A stretch of DNA of 19,374 nt from Smithella sp. UBA2180 (GTDB lineage Bacteria; Desulfobacterota; Syntrophia; Syntrophales; Smithellaceae), in NCBI GenBank assembly GCA_002327415.1, contig DCVU01000152.1, positions 1-19,374 of the forward strand, given 5' to 3'. Each line of letters begins with the position of its first letter. Position 1 is the first letter of the stretch. Both the position numbers and the translations under genes were made by a program. Of this stretch, positions 8,542 to 15,416 are shown piece by piece. The notes beneath the pieces are model-generated. The model did no database searches, had not been told where the DNA came from, and saw nothing but the letters and a program-made list of their open reading frames with translations.

Positions 8542-9519
8542 TCATTCTTTAACAGGCGTCCATGTTTTGTCGGGATTGTACGATGTCATCTTCTGGGCCA
8601 TTGTTGCTGTGTCTGGTCCAAAATTTTTTTCATAGACCTTTCCCTGCTGATTAACAACAAAGGTCATCACTCCTGACTTGCTCCAATTTGAAGGGAACGC
8701 GACCATGGCGAAACCGCCAACCATATTGCCGTTTATGATGTAGCTATAGCTGCCGCCCGGCACATTCTTCCCCTGTCTTGTAAGTATCTTGAAATAATAA
8801 CCATGGAAAGGCGATGGTTCGGCTTCTTTGAAGACAACCCTATTCTTCTTGTAGCCCTCATGCCACGCCTGTGCCACGAGCTCACCAAGCGGGCTCAAAG
8901 CCTCGCCCCGCGCTGATCGCCAGAAAAGACCGTTTCTCCTGCCGGCATCACTCCGAAGTTTTTGCGCGTACGCAAAGATACCATCGCCATCCCAGTCTTT
9001 AAGCACATATTCGCGCTGTGCCTTCACATAGGCACGGCATACCAGTATGGCGGTAAGTTCATCCTCACCAATACGGCGGTTCAGAACTTCTTCTTTACCC
9101 GCCTCAGTATCAAAAAACCATTTATCATTATATTTTACTATGGGAACGGGAAACGGCCAGTTCTCATTGCCAATGTGCAGAATCACTTTTGAATCATTCT
9201 CTTTTATGAGATCGCTCTTTTGGGCCAGGTATTTGGCAAATTCAACAGACTCGATAGCATCCTGCACCTCATCCCCGGAACGAAGGTCTTTTCCCGATGG
9301 GCCGAATATCTGATCAAGCCCTGTATTGTCCTTTGCATTAACCGCCTCGGCAAGCGCTTTCACGGCATCTTCGGGAGATGAGAATAATCTCTGCGACGGC
9401 GCCGCAACTGCCGGCATACGTAAGGCAAAGATGAATATCGCTATTGCAAAAAGCGCAGAGATAAAAACCATTTTGTGCGACGAACGAAATACTGATTTTT
9501 GCTGAATTGTCTTCATCAT
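8542..9519 (-). CDS. DUF2950 family exported protein
   Basis: 325 residues. A signal peptide or anchor covers about 17-40 (ends AVAA). The rest matches DUF2950: an N-terminal FSSPEDAVKALAEAVNAKD, then ENWPFPVPIVK, FDTEAGKEEVLNRRIGEDEL and a C-terminal glycine/tyrosine-rich part with GYYFKILTRQG and GGFAMVAFPSNWSKSGVMTFVV. The function of the family is unknown. ATG codons at 9519 and 9516 follow GGAAGGG, so either could be used. It sits 57 bases downstream of the DUF3300 gene on the same strand. These two families are often found side by side, so joint action in the envelope is likely. The uup gene runs towards it from the other side with an 84-base gap and no clear terminator. Confidence 0.88.
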   Translation of the reverse strand: MMKTIQQKSVFRSSHKMVFISALFAIAIFIFALRMPAVAAPSQRLFSSPEDAVKALAEAVNAKDNTGLDQIFGPSGKDLRSGDEVQDAIESVEFAKYLAQKSDLIKENDSKVILHIGNENWPFPVPIVKYNDKWFFDTEAGKEEVLNRRIGEDELTAILVCRAYVKAQREYVLKDWDGDGIFAYAQKLRSDAGRRNGLFWRSARGEALSPLGELVAQAWHEGYKKNRVVFKEAEPSPFHGYYFKILTRQGKNVPGGSYSYIINGNMVGGFAMVAFPSNWSKSGVMTFVVNQQGKVYEKNFGPDTATMAQKMTSYNPDKTWTPVKE

Positions 9520-9576
9520 ATTTCCCTTCCTTATTCTTATATTAATTCCATGTTGTCAGAAAATATACGGCCTGTA

Positions 9577-11025
9577 CTATCGGCGCTGTTTATCTCCGGT
9601 ATCTCTCTTGCCCTCCGGAGCATTGCCTCTGGAACCGCTTTTGCCTTCAGGAGCGCTTCTCTGTGCCGCCGGAGCACTTCTCTGCACTTCAGTAGCGTTT
9701 CTCTGCACCGCAGGGGCAGCGGAAGGACGTACCCTCTTCTCACTGCTCTGACGGCTGGCCTGGCCGCGGAGACTCTGTCCTCTGACCTCACTTGCGCCTC
9801 TGTAACCACCAAAGGTAACTGATGGTATTTTGGGACGCTGGATGCTTTCGTCAACAGCACGGGGTTGAGGAGGCCCTTTGCTGACTTCCGGAGCCGACAT
9901 TTCCGGCCGTTTACTGATATCAGAAGTTCGTGGTGCAGGCCGCTGTGTTATATCAATAGTTCTTTGTTCACTTGTTGCAGGCCGTTTGCCGACATCGGGA
10001 ACCGTTATTGCCGGTTGCTTCCTGACATTTTGAGAAGGCGTTTTCGGCTGAGAAGAAATGCTGCCGCGGTTTTCCTTGCCGCGATTACCGAAAGAATGTG
10101 TATCTCCCGCAGGTACTGCCATCTTTGGCGAAGGTCTTGACGGCGCTGCTGTTACAGACCTCCCCCTGATTTCGGACATGCGTGATTTCATGCCCGCGCC
10201 GGAGCCGCTACCGGGGCGCGCTGTCCTGTAACTATCGGGAGTGCCATGTGACGCATCATGCCTCCAGTTTTTATTTATATCCGCTCTGCTTTTGTGCGCA
10301 TAAACATTATTTACGTGAACATACGGCCTTGCGTGATTGACCCAACCGGAGCGTTTCCAGCCATGATAGATAACGTGGTGATTACCCCAGTCAAAATCCA
10401 TGGTCAACCAGCCCCCGATCATAAAACCTGCGCCAAACGTAATGAAGGGCTCGCCACCGGCGTACGGACTTTCTTCATAGACAACCGAAGGATCATATGA
10501 CGGAACATAAATATATTGAGGCTGTGCCGGAACTATCTCAATATAATTTCCAACAATAACTACAGTCTGCCGGCTGTTGCTTTGCAGATTGCCGGTATCT
10601 TTTGCCTGCCACCTGAGCCGTTGGATTGAACTTGTTACATCTTCCGGCTGATTAAGAAAAGCATCGCCCAGATCGGCCGTCCAGTCGGCGTTTTCAGCCA
10701 TCATTTGCAGAACGTCGGGATAGTGGGCAACTGCCTTGACGGACTCGTCCCAGTTTGGCCGGTCAATTTCCGAAATTGATGCGCCGTTACTCAGCCAATC
10801 ATGCGCATCGAGAATTTCTTCTGTGTAGGTTGAAGCCGGCAGTACCTGGGCTAGCAAAGGATCAGGATAGAGGGCAATCGGCGCGAGGAGATCATCAAGC
10901 TCCTGATCAGTAAATAATGGCGGGGATGTCGGATATATGTCTTGTGCCCAGACCTTCGTTGACAGAAGAGCCAAAAGGCAAACAACAAAAATAAGCAGAC
11001 AACCTTTTATGCCGTTCCTATTCAT
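9577..11025 (-). CDS. DUF3300 family exported protein with basic, low-complexity C-terminal half
   Basis: 482 residues. Signal peptide 1-27 (ends VWA). Residues about 38-190 are DUF3300, with DDLLAPIALYPDPLLAQVLPAS, NWDESVKAVAHYPDVLQMM and the strand-like VVIVGNYIEIVPAQPQYIYVP. Then a glycine/tryptophan-rich segment, and from about 250 on a disordered tail full of Arg, Pro, Ser, Gln and Lys with short imperfect repeats (RPATSEQR, RPAPRTSD, RPEMSAPE; later QRSAPAAQRSAPEGK). The tail should be strongly positive, so it may bind the cell wall or anionic surface polymers (inference). ATG 11025 follows AGGAG by 9 bases. First gene of the DUF3300-DUF2950 pair. Molecular function unknown. Confidence 0.88.
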   Translation of the reverse strand: MNRNGIKGCLLIFVVCLLALLSTKVWAQDIYPTSPPLFTDQELDDLLAPIALYPDPLLAQVLPASTYTEEILDAHDWLSNGASISEIDRPNWDESVKAVAHYPDVLQMMAENADWTADLGDAFLNQPEDVTSSIQRLRWQAKDTGNLQSNSRQTVVIVGNYIEIVPAQPQYIYVPSYDPSVVYEESPYAGGEPFITFGAGFMIGGWLTMDFDWGNHHVIYHGWKRSGWVNHARPYVHVNNVYAHKSRADINKNWRHDASHGTPDSYRTARPGSGSGAGMKSRMSEIRGRSVTAAPSRPSPKMAVPAGDTHSFGNRGKENRGSISSQPKTPSQNVRKQPAITVPDVGKRPATSEQRTIDITQRPAPRTSDISKRPEMSAPEVSKGPPQPRAVDESIQRPKIPSVTFGGYRGASEVRGQSLRGQASRQSSEKRVRPSAAPAVQRNATEVQRSAPAAQRSAPEGKSGSRGNAPEGKRDTGDKQRR

Positions 11026-11063
11026 AAACCCAACTCCTTTCTCTTTTTGCCCGTAGTTTTTTT

Positions 11064-11093
11064 AGTATATCGTTTCCTCTATATTTTTACCAA
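11064..11093 (-). promoter_or_regulatory. possible promoter of the DUF3300-DUF2950 pair
   Basis: On the minus strand TTGGTA (11093-11088), an 18-base spacer and TATACT (11069-11064). It lies only 7 bases beyond the stop of the thioredoxin-fold gene and would start a message about 32 bases before the DUF3300 ATG. Matches are 4/6 and 5/6, so this is a moderate prediction. Confidence 0.4.
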
Positions 11094-11100
11094 CTTATTT

Positions 11101-12855
11101 TCACTGCAGCATCCTGCATGTGCCTCTGTAACAATCGCTTTCGGTTTTACCGCGCACTTGCAGCGAGTTTGCCGATAATTGAGACCACGTAAACGCGCCC
11201 TTAGAAGTAATCACATGGAAAAGCCCGTTGGTCATCATCGCCGTGATATTGAAAAAATCGGCCTGATAAGGCGCCCGATAGGATTCAGTCTCTGTTTCCT
11301 TTCCGGTAAGCAGAGCGACACGCGTCAAGCCCATTGCGGCAAGACTGACACTTGAAGGAACGGGATGATCGAACCAAGATGCAAACACCGGCTGAAAATC
11401 AGCCGCTCTGGATTCCACCCATTTATCGCCGTCCCGGAACGATTCAACATAGGCGGCCATTGTCGTCATCAGCTTCTTCCATGACGCGTCGTTTTCATAG
11501 ACCATACTGATTGCCGTAAGCAGCGCCGCCGCATCGAACAGAAAACTTTGATTTTGTGTCGCTCCATTATAATACGAATGCCCCAGGGCTTTGCCATACC
11601 AGAATAAATCAACCAAACGCCTTGTGATCTGCGCGGCTTTTTCTTCCAGTTCCGGCCGCTCCAGATTTCGTCCCGCCTGAATCAGGGCCATGGCAGCCAA
11701 CGCGTTTATCCCGCAAATAATTTTATTGTCCCGCACCGGCTGTGGCCGCTTTGTACGCAGGAACAGGAGCTTCTCTTCAATATCCCCCAGAGCAACATCA
11801 TTTTTCCGAATCAGGTGGATCAGGCCTTCAAAGTTGCCCTGCTCATGAATATCGTACGATTCACAAAACCGTTTAAATTCATCCGGCGCAAGCACATCTT
11901 TCAGTTCACGATAGCTCCAGACATAAGTTGCCCCTTCCACATGTTGGGTATCCGCGTCATGCGCCGAAATGAATAATCCATTATCCGCAAAACAATCATC
12001 GAGACAGCGGACAATACCTTCCGCCATTTTCTTATACCCGTTTTCTCCCATAATCTTATAAGCCAGCGAATAACACCACAGAGCCATGGCCTGATCATAA
12101 AGCATCTTTTCGAAATGAGGAATTGTCCACTGGCGATCCACACAATAGCGGAAAATGCCGCCCTGCAGATGATCGCTGAGGCCCCGCAAACGCATGGCAT
12201 CAAGCGTTTTGCGGCAAACAGTTTGCACATCGGGATTATTTTCCACGCAGAGGCAATACAAAAGATATAACAGCGTGGAGTGCGGAGGAAATTTTTGTCC
12301 CGGGCCGAAACCGCCGTAATCAGGATCGTAATAAGATAATAGATTTTTAACTAAAGATTCTTCTTTGGCAATCGGCGGTTGTATTTCTTCAGTGATAAAC
12401 GGCGTAATAGCATCAGCGTTCTTTTCATAATATTCATGAACTTTTTTCACTATGCTTAAAAATGAGTATTGCGGCGCATAGGTAAGTGCATGAATAGGAC
12501 GAAGATTGGCCGTTAGAAATACATTGAGCGGCCAGCCGCCACTTCCGCTTAGCGCGGTCAGATATTGCATCATAAACTGATCTATGTCCGGCCTTTGTTC
12601 CCGATCTACCTTAATGCAGATAAAATGGCTGTTAAGAAAGTTGGCTGTATTAATATCCGAAAAAGTCTCCGCCGCCATGACGTGACACCAATGGCAGGTG
12701 GCATAGCCGACAGAAACAAAAAGCGGTTTTTTCTCGTCAACGGCATGTTGAATTATTTCCGCACTCCATTCCTGCCACCAGACAGGATTGGATGTATGCT
12801 GAAGAAGATAAGGCGATAGTGATTTATCAAGATTATTTCGTTTAAGGTCAGACAT
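11101..12855 (-). CDS. YyaL/DUF255 (SSP411-like) thioredoxin-fold protein, short form
   Basis: 584 residues from ATG 12855. Residues 1-150 are the DUF255 thioredoxin-like domain: SPYLLQHTSNPVWWQEW at 14-30 and the redox-like CHWCH (C54, C57) followed by VM..ETF; KVDREQRPDID comes next. Residues about 200-460 fit the alpha/alpha-toroid (N-acylglucosamine 2-epimerase/six-hairpin type) seen in this family, with HFEKMLYDQA and HDADTQHVEGATYVW. Relatives are generally 650-750 residues, so this one is shorter. The role is not settled. I chose ATG 12855 because AAGGGA stands 9 bases upstream; a GTG at 12873 in the same frame would add six residues but has no better site. It follows the flavin reductase-like gene by 35 bases, so they are probably co-transcribed. 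Confidence 0.88.
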   Translation of the reverse strand: MSDLKRNNLDKSLSPYLLQHTSNPVWWQEWSAEIIQHAVDEKKPLFVSVGYATCHWCHVMAAETFSDINTANFLNSHFICIKVDREQRPDIDQFMMQYLTALSGSGGWPLNVFLTANLRPIHALTYAPQYSFLSIVKKVHEYYEKNADAITPFITEEIQPPIAKEESLVKNLLSYYDPDYGGFGPGQKFPPHSTLLYLLYCLCVENNPDVQTVCRKTLDAMRLRGLSDHLQGGIFRYCVDRQWTIPHFEKMLYDQAMALWCYSLAYKIMGENGYKKMAEGIVRCLDDCFADNGLFISAHDADTQHVEGATYVWSYRELKDVLAPDEFKRFCESYDIHEQGNFEGLIHLIRKNDVALGDIEEKLLFLRTKRPQPVRDNKIICGINALAAMALIQAGRNLERPELEEKAAQITRRLVDLFWYGKALGHSYYNGATQNQSFLFDAAALLTAISMVYENDASWKKLMTTMAAYVESFRDGDKWVESRAADFQPVFASWFDHPVPSSVSLAAMGLTRVALLTGKETETESYRAPYQADFFNITAMMTNGLFHVITSKGAFTWSQLSANSLQVRGKTESDCYRGTCRMLQ

Positions 12856-12857
12856 TG

Positions 12858-12881
12858 TTTTATTTCCCTTCACTATTCACC
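12858..12881. repeat. 24-base repeat, copy 1
   Basis: The 24 bases from 12858 match those at 13477-13500 except at one position (A at 12875, C at 13494). On the minus strand the unit contains GTGAA-AGTGAAGGG, and this copy continues upstream with more GTGA/AGTGA-like steps. It supplies the AAGGGA ribosome site of the thioredoxin-fold gene. Confidence 0.6.
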
Positions 12882-12890
12882 ACTCACTTT

Positions 12891-13394
12891 TTACTTTTCT
12901 ATCTCATAACAAGCGACTATCTCACCAAAATAAAGCGTGTGGTAATCTTTTTGCGGATAGAGGGCCTTATCTAAATTTTTATCCAGATGAACCGGATTCA
13001 TGGCGGATTTGTAAACTATTTTGCATTCAAAATGAACCCCCGATACTTTGATGATTGGCGAAACGGCATTCTGCCCGTCTGCTGTTTCCAGATTGCACAT
13101 CTTGAACTTATCCACATCCCGGCCCGATTTCGATCCGCAAAAAGCGATTGCCTTGCTCATATCGCCTGCAGGTACCGTAACCGTAAAATCTTGAGCCTTT
13201 TCTATAATACCAAAAGTGTGACGTGTAGGTCGCACTGCCACCATCATGATCGGCTTTTGCCAGATGACGCCGAAAGTGGCCCAGCCGATTGTCATGGTAT
13301 TGAGCGCATCCGCGGCCTTAACGGTCAAGAAAGCTCCTTTTTTGATTTTGCTCATGGCATCTTCCGCAATGCTCATATAATTTAGATTTTTCAT
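12891..13394 (-). CDS. flavin reductase-like, FMN-binding split-barrel protein
   Basis: 167 residues from ATG 13394. The fold markers are all present in order: KGAFLTVKAAD, the flavin-contacting NTMTIGWATFGVIWQKP, VRPTRHTFGII, DFTVTVP and CGSKSGRDVDKF, then HFECKIVY and a C-terminal LYFGEIVACY. Members bind FMN and act as flavin reductases or flavoredoxin-like electron carriers; in anaerobes flavoredoxin is a common form. ATG 13394 has an excellent ribosome site (AGGAGGGAG, spacing about 7), so I prefer it to ATG 13418, which would place that site inside the coding region. It heads a two-gene unit with the thioredoxin-fold gene, suggesting a shared redox role. Confidence 0.87.
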   Translation of the reverse strand: MKNLNYMSIAEDAMSKIKKGAFLTVKAADALNTMTIGWATFGVIWQKPIMMVAVRPTRHTFGIIEKAQDFTVTVPAGDMSKAIAFCGSKSGRDVDKFKMCNLETADGQNAVSPIIKVSGVHFECKIVYKSAMNPVHLDKNLDKALYPQKDYHTLYFGEIVACYEIEK

Positions 13395-13413
13395 GATAAT
13401 CTCCCTCCTCACT

Positions 13414-13442
13414 GTCATTCCCCGGTTTGACCGGGGAATCCC
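13414..13442. repeat. short palindromic intergenic repeat (GTCATT...AATCC)
   Basis: Perfect 10-base arms ATTCCCCGGT (13417-13426) and ACCGGGGAAT (13430-13439) around a 3-base loop. The element begins GTCATT and ends AATCC, as does the different hairpin at 14716-14753. There is no U-run on either side, so I read it as a dispersed repeat rather than an intrinsic terminator, although a stem this stable could slow polymerase coming from the ATPase gene. Confidence 0.7.
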
Positions 13443-13476
13443 GAAAAATAAAATATTTAAATAGAACCGTTGTCCC

Positions 13477-13500
13477 TTTTATTTCCCTTCACTCTTCACC
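13477..13500. repeat. 24-base repeat, copy 2
   Basis: Near-identical to 12858-12881 (one difference at 13494). It lies 16 bases downstream of the ATPase stop codon in non-coding sequence. In the other copy it forms part of a translation initiation region, so the repeat has no single fixed context. Confidence 0.6.
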
Positions 13501-13516
13501 TGCCCCTATTAAGGCA

Positions 13517-14644
13517 TCAGGCAGACAGCTGTGCCAGCCACTTTCCGGCAGTGACAATGGCGATATTATCTTTCTGCTGTTCACGCCGGAGATTTTGAAC
13601 AAGTTGCAAGGCTTTTGCCCCGGGCAGTTTCTTCGCCAGAAGGGCAAGCGACGCGGAAGGCTTATCATCTGAAAGTTTCACTTCAATTAGATGCGTTGCA
13701 CTGCCTTTAGTGGTTATCGAAAAATCAATTTCCTTCCCGTCTTTAGTTTTAATATAATTCATCTCAATATCCTCGCCTTTAATATCCCGCAAAAACTGAA
13801 CATGCTTCAGCAGACATACCGCGCACGTATTTTCCAATTGAATCCCTTCACCGCCCTGCACAAAACCACTATCATAAAAATAAAGTTTGGGTTCTTTAAG
13901 AATTGATCTTGCGATATTGGCATGAAAGGGCCGCACCGTGAATACAATGCACAAACTTTCCAGAATATCAACATATCTGCGTACCGTATTGGGCGCCAGT
14001 TGCAGATCTTGCGCGATAGACGTATACGAAACGGGAGAGCCAACCCTGGAGCGCAACAGCTCCAATAACAGCTTCATCGAACGAATTTCCTGCAATCTGC
14101 CGAATTCCAGAATATCCTCTCTGATCAAGTCGGTATAATATTGATTTCGCCACCGGGCCGCTTCTGTTTCGGAACCGGATAAAAATGGCTCCGGAAATCC
14201 GCCCAGCCGGTTAAGAAGAATCAGAGCTTCATCAGGTGACAAAGTATCTTTGAGTTCACTTACGGATATCGGATTAAGACGAATGGGGAAATAGCGACCG
14301 GCCAGCGACTCACCTGATTGCCTGTAAGTATCCAGGCGCGCGCTGCCGGTAATCAGGATAGACTGTTTTTTCGGACGCGTGTCAAAAACACCTTTAACAA
14401 ATTTTTTCCATTCCGGCCTTTTGTGAATCTCGTCAAGAATAAGCAGATCGCTTTTAACAGGCCACGATTGCGAATTAATAATCTTCGCGTCGGCGACATT
14501 ATCAAAATTCATATACTGAGGTGTTTTGAATTCTGACATGAGCGCTTTGGCAAGCCAAGTTTTGCCGACCTGACGCGGGCCAGTCAGAACAACCATCTTT
14601 TTTAGTAAATCTTTTTTTATTGGATCGTAGAGATATCTTTTCAT
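13517..14644 (-). CDS. AAA ATPase with C-terminal DUF4143 nuclease-like domain
   Basis: 375 residues. Walker A GPRQVGKT 22-29, Walker B SDLLILDEIHK 65-75, sensor TGSARLD 99-105: an AAA_14-type ATPase. A winged-helix region follows (about 203-235, SYTSIAQDLQLAPNTVRRYVD), then DUF4143 with EID 305-307 and EVK 321-323, resembling the D...ExK core of PD-(D/E)xK nucleases. These proteins are abundant in bacteria and archaea, are often variable between strains, and have no settled function. The ATG at 14644 has no ribosome site and lies 7 bases after a good -10 box, so the message is probably leaderless. It forms a single-gene unit flanked by hairpin repeats, consistent with a mobile or accessory gene. 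Confidence 0.9.
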   Translation of the reverse strand: MKRYLYDPIKKDLLKKMVVLTGPRQVGKTWLAKALMSEFKTPQYMNFDNVADAKIINSQSWPVKSDLLILDEIHKRPEWKKFVKGVFDTRPKKQSILITGSARLDTYRQSGESLAGRYFPIRLNPISVSELKDTLSPDEALILLNRLGGFPEPFLSGSETEAARWRNQYYTDLIREDILEFGRLQEIRSMKLLLELLRSRVGSPVSYTSIAQDLQLAPNTVRRYVDILESLCIVFTVRPFHANIARSILKEPKLYFYDSGFVQGGEGIQLENTCAVCLLKHVQFLRDIKGEDIEMNYIKTKDGKEIDFSITTKGSATHLIEVKLSDDKPSASLALLAKKLPGAKALQLVQNLRREQQKDNIAIVTAGKWLAQLSA

Positions 14645-14651
14645 GACAGAC

Positions 14652-14680
14652 TATTTAGCATGGCTTTGCACAAAAGTCAA
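14652..14680 (-). promoter_or_regulatory. promoter giving a leaderless ATPase transcript
   Basis: On the minus strand TTGACT (14680-14675), exactly 17 bases, then TAAATA (14657-14652). Only 7 bases separate the -10 box from the ATG at 14644, so transcription should begin at or within a base or two of the start codon. No Shine-Dalgarno sequence is present, which fits. The -35 box shares its first two bases with the end of the inverted repeat at 14679-14712. Confidence 0.6.
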
Positions 14681-14712
14681 GACTATTATGCAAAGCGTTG
14701 CATAATAGTCTT
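14679..14712. promoter_or_regulatory. 15-bp perfect inverted repeat, possible operator of the ATPase gene
   Basis: AAGACTATTATGCAA (14679-14693), loop AGCG, and its exact complement (14698-14712). It abuts and overlaps by two bases the -35 box of the ATPase promoter, a classic place for a repressor site. A degenerate copy (TGCTAAATAGTCTG on the minus strand) lies just before the ATG. As a hairpin it is followed by five T on the plus strand and by GACTTTT on the minus strand, so a second role as a terminator for the repeat-protein gene upstream is possible. Confidence 0.55.
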
Positions 14713-14715
14713 TTT

Positions 14716-14753
14716 GTCATTGCGAGTCCCGACTTGTCGGGATATGGCAATCC
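14716..14753. repeat. dispersed hairpin repeat (GTCATTGCGAG...GGCAATCC)
   Basis: Begins GTCATTGCGAG, has a hairpin TCCCGAC/GTCGGGA (14727-14733 and 14736-14742, loop TT), and ends GGCAATCC. The 11-base head recurs in inverse orientation at 16259-16269. Repeats of this GTCATTGCGAG...GCAATCC form are familiar as dispersed intergenic elements in many bacterial genomes. Confidence 0.65.
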
Positions 14754-14759
14754 AATGAA

Positions 14760-14851
14760 ACTCGCTGAGAATGAGCTTAGCGAAGTTCGAAGCGCAAGTC
14801 GTAGTGAGACTCTCCGAAACCGAGCATGCGTTTTACTTGCTCTTAGCGAGT
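14760..14851. other. structured non-coding stretch after the repeat-protein gene
   Basis: ACTCGCTGAG (14760-14769) and CTTAGCGAGT (14842-14851) are inverted complements with one G:T mismatch and could close a stem around about 70 bases. CTTAGCGA occurs twice (14777 and 14842). I see no coding sequence. It may be a further repeat element or the structured 3' end of the repeat-protein message; the data do not decide. The whole gap 14645-14855 is otherwise filled by the ATPase promoter, its inverted repeat and the 14716 element. Confidence 0.35.
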
Positions 14852-14855
14852 GTCG

Positions 14856-15416
14856 CTAGTATTTAAGCTGTTTCGACTGAAGCAGTTTAATCTGATCGGC
14901 AAGCTTGTGCTGGTTGGCTTCAAGCGTATTGATCTGATTCGCCAGCTTATGTTCGTTTGCAACGAGTCCATCAAATTTGATCTGGTCTGCACCCTTATGC
15001 ATGTTCGCCTGCCAGAACTTAAACTGGGTCGATAGCTTGTATTCATTTGCCTGTAAGTTGTTGATCTGATCTGCAAGCTTGTGTTCATTTGCTTGTAATT
15101 CCTTGTACTGCCTTGCGTCGAACTTACCTTTCGGTGACTCACCTTTAATCTGGTTCCAGAATTTAATCTGCGATGATTCAAACAATTTAATCTGCTCGGA
15201 GAGCTTTATCTGGGATGAGTTTATGTTTCCAAAGTCGCCTTTCATTTGTACCGCTTCGCCGCGAACAGGCAGCGGTTTTTCCGCGGCAATAAGGTTGGTA
15301 ACGCCGACGCCCAGAGAAGTTCCCAGCGAGGCCACAACTGTAGCAATGCTAATCGCCTGCTGAACGTGGCTTTTTTCCTTTACCTGTTGCGCTTCGTTTT
15401 GTTTTTCGCTCTTCAT
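14856..15416 (-). CDS. lysine-rich heptad-repeat protein of unknown function
   Basis: 186 residues, not recognised as a known family. Residues 1-20 are charged; 21-45 (AISIATVVASLGTSLGVGVT and on) form one hydrophobic segment that could anchor the protein in the membrane or serve as a signal. Residues 67-92 repeat QIKx every seven residues, and 107-186 are five 14- to 16-residue units of the type L-Q-A-N-E-H-K-L-A-D-Q-I-N-N plus a partial sixth. Spacing of Ile and Leu fits an amphipathic helix or coiled coil. There are 17 Lys and no Cys after residue 66, and no Cys at all. The start is supported by AAGGAGGG 9 bases before ATG 15416, although this lies inside the end of the YkgJ-type gene (68-base overlap, different frame). 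That overlap argues for a joint role with the YkgJ protein. Confidence 0.7.
   Translation of the reverse strand: MKSEKQNEAQQVKEKSHVQQAISIATVVASLGTSLGVGVTNLIAAEKPLPVRGEAVQMKGDFGNINSSQIKLSEQIKLFESSQIKFWNQIKGESPKGKFDARQYKELQANEHKLADQINNLQANEYKLSTQFKFWQANMHKGADQIKFDGLVANEHKLANQINTLEANQHKLADQIKLLQSKQLKY
14883..15098 (-). repeat. 42-base tandem repeats within the heptad-repeat gene
   Basis: Five adjacent units coding for residues 107-178; four are 42 bases and one (residues 135-150) is 48. Units are similar but not identical at DNA level, so the array is old or under selection at protein level rather than freshly duplicated. The recurring core encodes A-N-x-H/Y-K-L-A-D-Q-I. Confidence 0.8.

Noticed and set aside
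9537..9860. Second open frame within the end of the DUF3300 gene, which might suggest a frameshift
   Set aside because: The DUF3300 frame is open to its stop with a consistent low-complexity composition; the second frame is an Arg/Leu-rich by-product of GC-rich repeats.
13417..13439. Hairpin as an intrinsic terminator of the ATPase gene
   Set aside because: No U-run follows the stem on the minus strand, and its GTCATT...AATCC frame matches a dispersed repeat.
14883..15098. Tandem repeats as a CRISPR array or a diversity-generating variable region
   Set aside because: Units are coding, adjacent without spacers, in frame and hydrophobically patterned; no cas gene or reverse transcriptase is present.
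14843..15181. Alternative-frame open reading frame across the repeat region
   Set aside because: It is repetitive only because the DNA is; it has no ribosome site, and the main frame has a strong one and a coherent heptad pattern.
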